Below, in pieces: positions 1 to 6,067 of a stretch of 10,125 nucleotides of DNA. The DNA comes from Halobacteriales archaeon QS_9_70_65 (GTDB lineage Archaea > Halobacteriota > Halobacteria > Halobacteriales > Haloarculaceae): assembly GCA_003023535.1 (NCBI GenBank), contig PXSC01000092.1, forward strand, positions 1 to 10,125. The letters run 5' to 3'. Under the pieces are notes generated by a model. It ran no database searches. It worked only from the letters and a program-made list of their open reading frames with translations, and was not told the DNA's origin. A program made the position numbers and the translations under genes. Every line of letters starts with the position of its first letter. Position 1 is the first letter of the stretch.

Positions 1-797
1 TACCTCGACGGCCCGTTCGTGGTCCTGAACGGCGACGACCTCTACGACGAGGCGGCCGTCGCGGCGCTGTTCGACGGCGGTCCTGCCGTCGGCGCGTACA
101 CGGTCGACGACCCCCGCCCGTACGGCGTGCTCTCGCTGGACGGCGATCGCGTCGTCGACATCGTCGAGAAGCCCGACGACCCGCCCGGCGACCGCGTCAA
201 CGTCGGCGCCTACCGTTTCCCCGCCGAGGCCGCCGATTGGGTCGCCGACGTCGACCTGAGCGCCCGCGGCGAGTACGAGATCACCGACGTCGTCGACCGG
301 CTCGTCGCCGAGCGGGAGGTCCGGGCGGTCCCCGTCGAGCGGTGGCTCGGCGCCGGTCGACCGTGGGAGCTGCTCGCGGCCAACGAGTGGAAGCTCGGCG
401 AACTCGACCGCCGGATCGACGGCGAGGTCCGCGGCGACGCCGAGCTGCGTGGCACCGTCGTCGTCGAGGCAGGCGCGACCGTCGAGCCCGGCGTCGTAAT
501 CGAGGGGCCGGCGCTCGTCCGGTCCGGCGCCGAGGTCGGCCCGAACGCCTACGTCCGCGGGGCGACCCACGTCGGCGAGAACTGCGAGGTCGGCCACGGC
601 GTCGAGGTGAAGAACTCGGTGCTGATGGGCGGCGCGGCGGTGCCGCACGTCTCCTACGTCGGCGACAGCCTCCTGGGGCCGGACGTCAACCTCGGCGCCG
701 GCACCCAGGTGGCGAACCTCAGACACGACGGCGCCGGGTCGTGCTGTCGGCCGGCGCGACGACCGACCCCGGCGAGTCGGTGACGCGGGACCGCTGA
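1..797 (+). pseudogene. glmU: GlmU-like sugar-1-phosphate nucleotidyltransferase/acetyltransferase, 5' partial, interrupted near 3' end
   Basis: The gene enters the window already open, so roughly the first 90-100 residues, including the usual N-terminal nucleotide-binding GxGxR loop, lie upstream. Codons 9-13 read LNGDD (nucleotide/metal site). They are followed by the PYGVL and VEKPDDPP stretch, EYEITDVV, and a WLGAGRPWELLAANEW segment typical of archaeal NTP-transferase/LbH fusions. From about codon 135 a left-handed beta-helix made of hexapeptides begins. Family role: making UDP- or dTDP-activated sugars in the cytoplasm for glycan and S-layer glycosylation. The frame matches up to NLRHDGA (about base 735), then stops making sense and ends at 783. 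The expected C-terminal tail, VVLSAGATTDPGESVTRDR, follows immediately in another frame and ends at the TGA at 795-797. The conserved block that normally separates the two parts (TGRRKFG...GDGVKTG-like) is absent. Family assignment is strong; exact substrate is unknown. Confidence 0.8.
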
Positions 798-823
798 CGG
801 GGCAGCGTTGCCGCACAGCCCGG

Positions 824-830
824 ATTTGAA
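824..830 (+). promoter_or_regulatory. Box A for the SDR gene
   Basis: The AT-rich ATTTGAA lies in a GC-rich gap and is centred 28 nt before the ATG at 855, the spacing expected of a leaderless haloarchaeal transcript. It implies that the SDR gene is transcribed separately from glmU. Confidence 0.55.
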
Positions 831-854
831 GTGTCTGCCACGAGACGGTGGGGC

Positions 855-1718
855 ATGGCACTCCAGAAGCCGGACCTCTCCGGCCGGACCGCCTTCATCA
901 CCGGCACCACCCGCGGCATCGGCAAGGCGCTGGCGCTGGCGCTGGCCGAGCAGGGCTGTAACGTCGTCTCGACGGGCAAGACCAGCGAGAACGACGACTA
1001 CGGCGACGACAAGGACCTCGAGGGCAGTATCGAGCAGACCGCCCGCGAGTGCGAGGAACTCGGCGTCGAGGCGCTGCCGGTCCAGCTCGACGTCCGCGAT
1101 CAGGACGACGTCGAGGCCGCCGCCGAGGCGGCAATCGACCGCTTCGACGAGATCGGCATCGTCATCAACAACGCCAGCGCCATCCAGATCGCCAACGTCG
1201 AGGGGCTGCCGGCCAAACGGTTCGACCTGCTGCACGAGGTCAACGCCCGGGGGACGTACCTCACCTGCCGGGCCTTTCTCGACCATCTCACGTCGGTCGA
1301 CGACGCCTGGCTGCTGACGAACGCGCCGCCGCTGACCGTCGACCGGGCGCCCGGCGAGGCGCCGTACGCCCTCTCGAAGATGGGGATGTCGTTCATCACG
1401 CTGTCGCTGGCGACGGAGCTGAGCGGCCGGGACGTCGGCTGCAACTCCTTCTGGCCGGTGACGGCGATCGACACCCGCGCGACGCGGTACTTCGGGATGG
1501 GTTCCGAGGACGACTGGCGGACGCCGGAGATCGTCAGCGACGCCGTTCTGGAGATACTGCGCCGGGACCCCTCGTCGTTCACCGGCAACGCCGTCTACGA
1601 CGAGGCGATCCTCCGGGAGGCCGGCGTCGAGGACTTCTCCCGGTACAATCTCACCGAGGGCGACCCGGCGCCGATGTCGGCGCAGATGTTCGACCCCGAC
1701 TTCGAGCGGCCGGCCTGA
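855..1718 (+). CDS. SDR-family oxidoreductase, HSDL2-like
   Basis: A complete 287-aa short-chain dehydrogenase/reductase. The Rossmann cofactor loop TGTTRGIG is at residues 16-23, NNAS at 105-108, and the catalytic YALSK (YxxxK) at 171-175. The segment after it, followed by an FWPVTAID stretch, resembles the HSDL2 branch of SDRs (NISPP...YTIAKYGMS...WPKTAI in the animal protein), acting in the cytoplasm on an unknown alcohol or carbonyl substrate with NAD(P)H. The position that holds the catalytic serine in HSDL2 reads Asn-Ala-Pro-Pro (156-159), so the usual serine seems to be missing. ATG 855 was chosen over the upstream in-frame ATG at 831 because box A sits 28 nt before it and 831 would fall almost inside box A. 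No scar is visible in this gene. Family is certain; substrate is not inferable. Confidence 0.88.
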   Translation: MALQKPDLSGRTAFITGTTRGIGKALALALAEQGCNVVSTGKTSENDDYGDDKDLEGSIEQTARECEELGVEALPVQLDVRDQDDVEAAAEAAIDRFDEIGIVINNASAIQIANVEGLPAKRFDLLHEVNARGTYLTCRAFLDHLTSVDDAWLLTNAPPLTVDRAPGEAPYALSKMGMSFITLSLATELSGRDVGCNSFWPVTAIDTRATRYFGMGSEDDWRTPEIVSDAVLEILRRDPSSFTGNAVYDEAILREAGVEDFSRYNLTEGDPAPMSAQMFDPDFERPA

Positions 1719-1738
1719 CCGGCTGCGAAACACGACCG

Positions 1739-1747
1739 TTCATATAC
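1739..1747 (+). promoter_or_regulatory. Box A for the small zinc-finger gene
   Basis: TTCATATAC is centred about 28 nt upstream of the ATG at 1772, consistent with a leaderless transcript starting at or near the ATG. Confidence 0.6.
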
Positions 1748-1771
1748 CAGCCCCTCGTCGTGCCGGTGGGA

Positions 1772-1954
1772 ATGGTCGACCCGACGTCGGACCTCGGCGA
1801 GGACGTCACCGAGGAGGACGCGCCGCGGTGTGCGGTCTGCGAGGAGCCGATCCTGAAGCAGGCCGGCCACCGGGTCGTCACCTGGATCGAGGAGGACAGC
1901 GTTCGGTCGGCGCACTTCTGCGACGAGTCCTGTCGCCGGGAGTGGGAGCCCTGA
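1772..1954 (+). CDS. Small zinc-ribbon-like protein (DUF7576-like)
   Basis: A 60-aa acidic protein with CAVC at residues 20-23 and a second pair in CDESC near residues 50-54 (CxxC...CxxxC), with an HxC-like HFC just before it. This is a four-cysteine zinc-binding arrangement of the small haloarchaeal type that I recall as the DUF7576 family; its function is unknown. The N-terminus MVDPTSDLGEDV and the central HRVVTWIEED are typical of that group. The gene has its own box A and starts 53 nt after the SDR stop. A frame open from 1049 overlaps the SDR gene and is arginine-rich until this ATG, so that extension is a shadow. The family number is from memory and unverified. Confidence 0.78.
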   Translation: MVDPTSDLGEDVTEEDAPRCAVCEEPILKQAGHRVVTWIEEDSVRSAHFCDESCRREWEP

Positions 1955-2018
1955 GTGGGGGCTCAACTATTATTTTGTCCGATCACTCGAAGACACTGAG
2001 TTATGTATAGTATTCTCG

Positions 2019-2286
2019 ATAGTGTTCAAATTCAAATAAGCGCCAGCCGACCCAGGGAATGGGTGGAAAATAAACGCGGCTGGTCGCTGCCGGACGCCCG
2101 GCGACGGTGAGCCAAATGGACTGAGGCGGATGCCAGAAGACTACCATCGGGGATCTTCCGGAACAAGTACCGCAAGCCGACCGAAGAGAGGCTGCGGAGC
2201 GCAGCGAGACGTGCGACCGCAGTGACCGGGGGCTTTCGACACCGCCTTGATCTCAGCGCCATCTAAAATTATTATTTGAACGCTAT
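2019..2286. repeat. Candidate MITE-like element: GC-rich block between imperfect 13-bp inverted repeats
   Basis: This lies in the roughly 380-base gap between 1954 and 2336. ATAGTGTTCAAAT at 2019-2031 and ATTTGAACGCTAT at 2274-2286 are inverted copies matching at 12 of 13 positions. Between them is a GC-rich core (about 2040-2265), whereas the sequence on either side (1965-2018 and 2287-2660) is AT-rich. The core has no acidic haloarchaeal-style ORF. Open frames on both strands are arginine-rich, including one that ends at TAA 2264-2266 and lacks a start. No clear target-site duplication is visible, although ATTCTC occurs near both ends (2012 and 2291). A non-autonomous element or an eroded IS are both possible. 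The bases at 1955-2018 hold nothing recognisable beyond AT-rich sequence. Confidence 0.3.
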
Positions 2287-2303
2287 TATAATTCTCACAT
2301 CAG

Positions 2304-2311
2304 AAATATTA
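2304..2311 (+). promoter_or_regulatory. Box A of the AT-rich small-ORF unit
   Basis: AAATATTA is centred 28 nt upstream of the ATG at 2336, the same spacing as the other promoters in the window. The surroundings are AT-rich, so chance occurrence is more likely here than elsewhere. Confidence 0.4.
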
Positions 2312-2335
2312 ATCAAGCCTCGCTAACAATGTAGT

Positions 2336-2392
2336 ATGGCCGAGGACAGTGGAAGAGGTTCGAGTTCGATTTCCATACTGCCGGAGATTTAA
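2336..2392 (+). CDS. Possible 18-aa leaderless small ORF
   Basis: The short frame MAEDSGRGSSSISILPEI ends at TAA 2390-2392. Its support is a haloarchaeal-looking N-terminus (MAED) and a box A at exactly the leaderless spacing. The next small ORF (2408-2464) is in the same frame, so a single TAA separates what would otherwise be one frame of about 42 residues. It may be a leader peptide, the first half of a gene broken by a stop, or chance. I recognise no family. Confidence 0.3.
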   Translation: MAEDSGRGSSSISILPEI

Positions 2393-2407
2393 TCAGGATA
2401 CATCAAA

Positions 2408-2464
2408 ATGAGAGTCCGCAGTGAGAAAACAGGCGATTGGGAGGTTATTAAGGGGGATTTATAA
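2408..2464 (+). CDS. Possible 18-aa small ORF coupled to the membrane protein
   Basis: MRVRSEKTGDWEVIKGDL ends at TAA 2462-2464, and the last A of the stop is the first base of the ATG of the membrane protein (TAATG). That one-base overlap suggests translational coupling if the ORF is real. There is no clear ribosome-binding site before it. It could be the C-terminal half of a frame begun at 2336. No family recognised. Confidence 0.25.
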   Translation: MRVRSEKTGDWEVIKGDL

Positions 2465-2655
2465 TGGTATTTCCGAGCAGTAAAAGACTGAAAGAAGGGA
2501 GCGTTGCTCGCACAGGCCTGTCGCTACTAGTAATGATGATAATTTTGTACAGTTATTTCCTTATAGGGAACATAATTTCTGCGATTCCTATTCTCATAGT
2601 GACATTTCTACTCTATCTTGCATACGTTTTCGTCAGTAATTATGCATCGGGCTAA
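2464..2655 (+). CDS. Small two-helix membrane protein, AT-rich
   Basis: A 63-aa protein with a basic N-terminus (residues 7-17, KRLKEGSVART) and two hydrophobic stretches, roughly residues 18-36 and 39-57, ending NYASG. The positive-inside rule suggests that both ends face the cytoplasm. A purine-rich AGGGGGA lies about 6-7 nt before the ATG and could serve as a Shine-Dalgarno sequence, which would fit an internal gene of an operon beginning at 2336. Base composition (AT-rich, with codons such as ATA, TTA and AGT) is unlike the surrounding acidic GC-rich genes, suggesting recent acquisition. A T-run follows the stop. No family recognised. Coding is supported by the amphipathic layout and flanking signals, but not proven. 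Confidence 0.55.
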   Translation: MVFPSSKRLKEGSVARTGLSLLVMMIILYSYFLIGNIISAIPILIVTFLLYLAYVFVSNYASG

Positions 2656-2656
2656 A

Positions 2657-2663
2657 TTTTTTT
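2657..2663 (+). terminator. T-run terminator after the small membrane protein
   Basis: Seven T residues start two bases after the stop codon. Oligo-T tracts without a strong hairpin are the usual archaeal termination signal. Confidence 0.5.
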
Positions 2664-2772
2664 ATTCATCATAGGAAACTCGGCCGAACCCTCGAGAAGG
2701 CACTATTCATACGATGATTCATCCGATCGGCGGGCGGACAGCACGGACCTCAATTTTCGGTTCAGGATACGC

Positions 2773-3264
2773 TCATGACGGGTCCGACGCCTCCTCATCC
2801 CGCTGGTTATTATCGACTGGTTCCGCGGGCACGCCGGCCCACGTTTCCCCCGACGGGACGTCCTCCGTGACCAGCGAGTTCGCGGCGACCTGGGCGCCGT
2901 CGCCGATCTCGACGCCCGGCAGGACGACCGCGCCGGCGCCGACCATCGCCTTCTCGCCGACCCGAACCTCGCCAATGCGGTACTCGTCCTGTAGGAACTC
3001 GTGACACAGCAGCGTCGCGTCGTAGCCGATGATGGCGTTATCGTCGACGGTGACGAGTTCGGGCCAGAACACGTCCGGCGTCGACTCCAGCCCCCAGGAA
3101 ACGCCCTCGCCGACCGAGACGCCGATGGCGCCCAGCAGCCAGTTCTTCAGCCGAAGGCTCGGCGAGCGGCGCGCCGCGACGACGGCGGCGTAGTTGACGG
3201 CGACCCGCAGCGGGTGTTTCGCGTCGGGCCACGACCACAGGGAGTTGCGCGGCCCGGCCGGCCG
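2773..3264 (-). pseudogene. Hexapeptide (LbH) acyltransferase lacking its own start, fused to helicase remains
   Basis: From about base 3260 down to the TCA stop complement at 2773-2775 the frame encodes a haloarchaeal-type left-handed beta-helix acyltransferase of about 157-160 residues. It opens with PRNSLWSWPDAKHPLRV, then SPSLRLKNWLL, WGLESTPDVFWPE, CHEFLQDEYR, hexapeptide turns (VGEKAMVGAGAVVLPGVEIG), and ends NSLVTEDVPSGETWAGVPAEPV plus an acidic tail. Such enzymes transfer acetyl or acyl groups to sugars or similar acceptors in the cytoplasm. No ATG, GTG or TTG occurs in frame near the expected N-terminus. The same frame runs back without a stop into arginine/serine-rich nonsense overlapping the helicase 3' end. 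A deletion appears to have removed the helicase stop, the spacer and the acyltransferase start. The 5' limit is approximate. Confidence 0.7.
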
Positions 3265-5082
3265 CGTCGCCCGGGGCCGTCTCGCCGAAGACCGCCGACT
3301 CGCCCTCCCGGACGCCCACTCCCCGGGCGGCCAGGTGCCGGGTCCGCTCGCGGGCGAACTCCTCCTCGCGGGTGCCGCGCGTCGCCAGGACGTACATCCG
3401 CGCCTTGCCGGCGGGCCGCATCGTCCGGCCGGCCCGCTGGGCACCCTGCCGGCGCGATCCGCCCAGCCCCGAGGCGGCGACGGCCACCTCCGCGTCCGGC
3501 AGGTCGATGCCCTCGTCGCCGACCCGGGAGACGACGACCGTATCGAGCTCGCCGGCTCGGAACCGATCGAACAGCCGGCTCCGGCGGGCGTGCGGCGTCT
3601 CGCCGCTGACGAACGGGACGCCGAGCGCCTCGGCCACGGCGTCGCCCTGGTCGAGGCCGGGTGCTCCCGAACGATGGCCTCGATCTCCGGGATCTTCGCC
3701 GGATTCGTCGCCGCCAGTTGGCGCTTCTCGCGGCCCCCGCCGGCGCCGTACTCGTTCTTCGCCGTCTCGGAGTCCCACGGCAGGTACCGCAACTCGACCT
3801 CCGGCTCGGCGACGTAGCCAGCCTCGAACAGCGCCTCCCAGTCGGTGCCGATGGGCGGCCCGACGAGCGTGTAGATCTCGTCCTCGAGGTCGTCACCCCG
3901 GACCGGTGTCGCTGACAGCCCGAGCCGGCTTTTCGTCTGTAGCGCCGCGCTCCGGCGACTCACCGGCGAGGGAATCCGCTGGCACTCGTCGTAGACGATC
4001 AGCCCCCACTCCCGGGAGTCGAACAGCGACCGATGACGGTCCATGCCGGCCGTCCGGTAGGTGGCGATGGTGACCGGCCGTACCTCCTTGCTGCCGCCGT
4101 GGTACTCGCCGACCTCCTCGGGCGACAGCGTCGTGTCGGCGAGGATCCGCTCGCGCCACTGGCCGGCCAGCTCCCGCGAGGGAACGAGCACGAGCGTCTC
4201 GCCCTCGACGTCGGCCATGATCCCGAGGGCGGCGACCGTCTTGCCGGATCCCGGCGGGCCGACCAGGACGCCGGAGCCCGCGTCGGCGAAGCGGGCGACC
4301 CAGTCGGCCTGGTATGGCCGTAGCTCGACGTCGAGCTCGACCGAAAGCGGGTCGCCGGATTCGAGGTCGCGGCGGTCCTGGACCGGGTAGCCGGCCTCGT
4401 ACAGCGTCCGCTTCAGCTCGGCGGTCCGGTCGGCGGCGACCCAGGCGGTCTCGTCGTCGATCCGCGCCCGGAGGAGGTCGTCGTCGAGGTGCCGCTCGGC
4501 GACGTTGCCCAGCAGGTCCGCGCTCGTCGCTTCGAGGACGACGTAACCGTCCTCGTGGGTCCGCAGCCGGAACTTGTGGGCCCGCTCCCACTGGCCTTCG
4601 ATCCACTCCTCGAGGGCGTCGTAGCGGCGCCCCAGCGCCGACCGTACCGTCGTCAGCAGCGCCTCGAGCGTCTCGGCGGGCGCGCTCCAGACGTCCTGCT
4701 CGCGGACGACGTACCGGTAGCCGCCCTCGTGGTTGGTTTCCTCCAGGCGGGCGAACTGCGACAGCCGGGCGCGGGTGAACTGCGAGGGCTGGTCGGCGAC
4801 GACCTCGTGCCGCTCGGGGAAGACGGTGAGCCGCTCGCGGGCCGCCGTCTCGCGGTAGTCGGCGGGGAACCACACGACCGGGTCGGCGGCGGCGTCCAGC
4901 CGCTCGAGACGACCCTCCGCGGCGAGCGTCTCGAGGGCCTCGGCGGCCGCCGCCTGCGAGCAGTCCGCGACCCGGGCGACCTCCGTCGCCGTGACGACCG
5001 GCCGCTCGCGGTCCTCCAGGGCGTCGTAGAAGACGTCGATATCGACGTCGACCGGCGTCTCGTCGGGTCCGTCGTCGGTCAC
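3245..5082 (-). pseudogene. XPB/Rad25-like superfamily 2 DNA helicase, frameshifted in motif IV region
   Basis: It starts at GTG 5082 (box A 28 nt upstream). A winged-helix-like N-terminus (about residues 20-75) is followed by RPYQ at 255-258, Walker A GPPGSGKT 275-282, VLVPSRELAGQW (Ia), DECQ 365-368 (DExH-type box with Cys-Gln) and GLSATP 388-393. The frame agrees with the family through EIEAIVREHP (residue 475, base 3658) and then turns into Arg/Ser/Pro-rich nonsense. The C-terminal RecA lobe resumes in another frame at about 3655: LDQGDAVAEAL, VSGETPHARRSRLF, SRVGDEGIDLP (motif V), QRAGRTMRP (motif VI), YVLATRGTREEEF, RHLAARGVGV. About ten residues containing motif IV (a VFVDW-like strand) are missing. 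Family role: ATP-driven 3'-5' DNA unwinding in repair or transcription. The uninterrupted 2773-5082 frame is a chimera and not a credible protein. Confidence 0.82.
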
Positions 5083-5107
5083 TGTCGCGGCGTAGGTGGC
5101 CGGCGAG

Positions 5108-5112
5108 TAAAA
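5108..5112 (-). promoter_or_regulatory. Box A of the helicase gene
   Basis: On the minus strand the motif reads CTTTTACTC with its TTTTA core here, centred 28 nt upstream of the GTG at 5082. This supports GTG 5082 as a leaderless start. Confidence 0.55.
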
Positions 5113-5128
5113 GCGTCGCGTATCCGGC

Positions 5129-5146
5129 CGTCGGCGCGCGCCGACG
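5129..5146. promoter_or_regulatory. Perfect 18-bp palindrome in a divergent promoter region
   Basis: CGTCGGCGCGCGCCGACG is its own reverse complement over all 18 bases. It lies in the intergenic region between the helicase start (5082) and the start at 5276, about 17 bp on the upstream side of the helicase box A. It could be an operator or activator site for a dimeric regulator, or a GC-rich hairpin with no role. Confidence 0.35.
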
Positions 5147-5245
5147 CGGGCCGGCGATCCACCGGGCGACCGCGATACGCCGATCCGTCGCTCCGGCCCG
5201 TCTCCTCGGCGTGGTCCGGCGGCCGCCGCGCCGGCCGGAGGAACC

Positions 5246-5252
5246 GTTTACC
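5246..5252 (+). promoter_or_regulatory. Box A deciding the start of the 87-aa gene
   Basis: GTTTACC is centred 27 nt before GTG 5276 but only about 18 nt before GTG 5267. The leaderless spacing seen across the window therefore favours 5276 as the start. Confidence 0.5.
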
Positions 5253-5275
5253 GGTCTGCGGCCGTAGTGGCCGCC

Positions 5276-5539
5276 GTGCTCTATCTGAACCTCGAGTCGT
5301 TCACGGTCGAGCTGAAGGAGGGCAGCATCGAAAACGTCGGACCGCCGGACAAAGCCGCGACGGCGAAGCTGTTCGACGCCGAGGAGGCGACGCTCCGGGC
5401 CTTCGGCGACAGCCAGCTCAAGTTCGTCGCACGGGACGCCGACGGCAACGAAATCCAGGCGGCGCTGTTCCCCGAGCAGGTCGAGGGCCTCCTCGAGGAC
5501 GCCGCGGAGCTGCGGGCCGACGGCGACATCCTCGACTGA
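5276..5539 (+). CDS. Conserved haloarchaeal-type protein of unknown function (87 aa)
   Basis: A small acidic soluble protein beginning MLYLNLESFTVELKEG and ending LRADGDILD. It has no cysteine, no signal peptide and no membrane segment. The alternation of strand-like (FTVELKEGSIENV, QLKFVARDADGNEIQAALF) and helix-like (EQVEGLLEDAAELRA) segments suggests a small mixed alpha/beta fold. GTG 5276 is chosen from box A; GTG 5267, three codons earlier in the same frame, is the alternative. Composition matches the neighbouring chromosomal genes and the frame is intact. It is followed by an inverted repeat and T-run and then by a DUF5779-like gene on the same strand. I do not recognise a characterised family and assign no function. 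Confidence 0.8.
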   Translation: MLYLNLESFTVELKEGSIENVGPPDKAATAKLFDAEEATLRAFGDSQLKFVARDADGNEIQAALFPEQVEGLLEDAAELRADGDILD

Positions 5540-5554
5540 CCGGGCCCGCACGGC

Positions 5555-5579
5555 GCCGGCCGAGGCCGGCAGGCTTTTT
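5555..5579 (+). terminator. Hairpin plus T-run, overlapping the next promoter
   Basis: GCCGGC at 5555-5560 and GCCGGC at 5565-5570 can form a 6-bp stem with a 4-base loop, followed by TTTTT at 5575-5579. The layout resembles an intrinsic terminator for the 87-aa gene. The same T-run is correctly placed to be box A of the next gene. Confidence 0.3.
5575..5579 (+). promoter_or_regulatory. Box A of the DUF5779-like gene
   Basis: The CTTTTTC tract is centred 27 nt upstream of ATG 5604, consistent with a leaderless transcript. Confidence 0.5.
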
Positions 5580-5603
5580 CCCCGGGAGCCGAAGGGAACG
5601 GGC

Positions 5604-5891
5604 ATGAGCGACCTGGATCTCGACCTGCAGACCGCGGAGGGGGAACTCGACGAGCCGGGCGGCGGCCGCGTCGTCCTGGGCGTCCTCGACGGCTCGACGC
5701 CCGACGAGGAGTGGATCGACCACGTCGAGCGCGACGACGTGCTCGTGCTGAACGTCGAGGGGGAGTTGAACGAGCTGGCCGCGGGATTCGCCCGCGACGT
5801 CCGCGACATGGGCGGCGAGCTGATACACTTCCGGGAGTTCCTGGTCGTCTCGCCGCCCGGCCGCGACATCGACACCGACCGGCTCGGCTGA
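5604..5891 (+). CDS. DUF5779-like haloarchaeal protein (95 aa)
   Basis: An intact acidic 95-aa protein. The central LGVLDGSTPDEEWI, the VLVLNVEGELNELAAGFARDV helix and the terminal HFREFLVVSPPGRDIDTDRL match what I remember of the haloarchaeal DUF5779 family, whose function is not known. No signal peptide, membrane helix or cysteines are present, so it is predicted to be cytoplasmic. ATG 5604 is supported by the box A 27 nt upstream. The gene stands alone, 64 nt after the preceding stop. The family number is from memory; the coding call is firm. Confidence 0.85.
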   Translation: MSDLDLDLQTAEGELDEPGGGRVVLGVLDGSTPDEEWIDHVERDDVLVLNVEGELNELAAGFARDVRDMGGELIHFREFLVVSPPGRDIDTDRLG

Positions 5892-5925
5892 GCGGCGTCG
5901 GCCGGTGGCCGTCGAGGTCCCGGAA

Positions 5926-5999
5926 CTAGACGCCGCCGGCGACCGTCTTCCGGCCGTCGATCACCGTCTCCCGGCCGTCGATCCCGATACCGAAAGCCC
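5926..5999 (-). pseudogene. Possible 3' remnant of a lost gene
   Basis: On the minus strand a frame reading AFGIGIDGRETVIDGRKTV then AGGV ends at the TAG complement 5926-5928. The text looks protein-like, reminiscent of the C-terminal strands of amidohydrolase-type enzymes. Upstream the frame dissolves into poly-arginine from the 9-base repeat and has no start. It may be the tail of a gene whose body was deleted, or just the 21-bp repeat read in frame. This is weak. Confidence 0.2.
5943..5984. repeat. Two tandem 21-bp units
   Basis: CCGTCTTCCGGCCGTCGATC(A) at 5943-5963 is followed directly by a second unit at 5964-5984 that differs at two of 21 positions. The 21-base period equals seven codons on the minus strand. 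Confidence 0.7.
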
Positions 6000-6002
6000 G
6001 CG

Positions 6003-6027
6003 GGCGCCGTCGGCGCCGTCGGCGCCG
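6003..6027. repeat. 9-bp tandem repeat, just under three copies
   Basis: GGCGCCGTC occurs at 6003-6011 and 6012-6020, followed by seven matching bases at 6021-6027. This is a short GC-rich slippage-prone tract just upstream of a promoter. Confidence 0.75.
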
Positions 6028-6036
6028 AACTGCGGC

Positions 6037-6043
6037 ATTTAAG
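6037..6043 (+). promoter_or_regulatory. Box A of the MBL-like gene
   Basis: ATTTAAG is centred 28 nt before ATG 6068, giving a leaderless start. Confidence 0.6.
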
Positions 6044-6067
6044 CGGTCGGAAGGCGAACTCCCGGGC

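Noticed and set aside
654..1733. 359-codon minus-strand frame opposite the SDR gene
   Set aside because: It is arginine/valine-rich with no recognisable motif and lies opposite an SDR gene with clear motifs; long antisense frames are common in GC-rich DNA.
2032..2262. 76-codon minus-strand frame inside the inverted-repeat block
   Set aside because: It is highly basic (Arg/Ser/Leu) and unlike any haloarchaeal protein in the window, with no promoter.
3893..5875. 660-codon minus-strand frame overlapping the helicase and the two small plus-strand genes
   Set aside because: It is dominated by Arg/Pro/Gly/Ser and is a shifted-frame shadow of the helicase plus the antisense of the genes at 5276-5891.
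5943..6030. Short repeats considered as a CRISPR array
   Set aside because: The units are directly adjacent with no spacers and there are only two or three copies.
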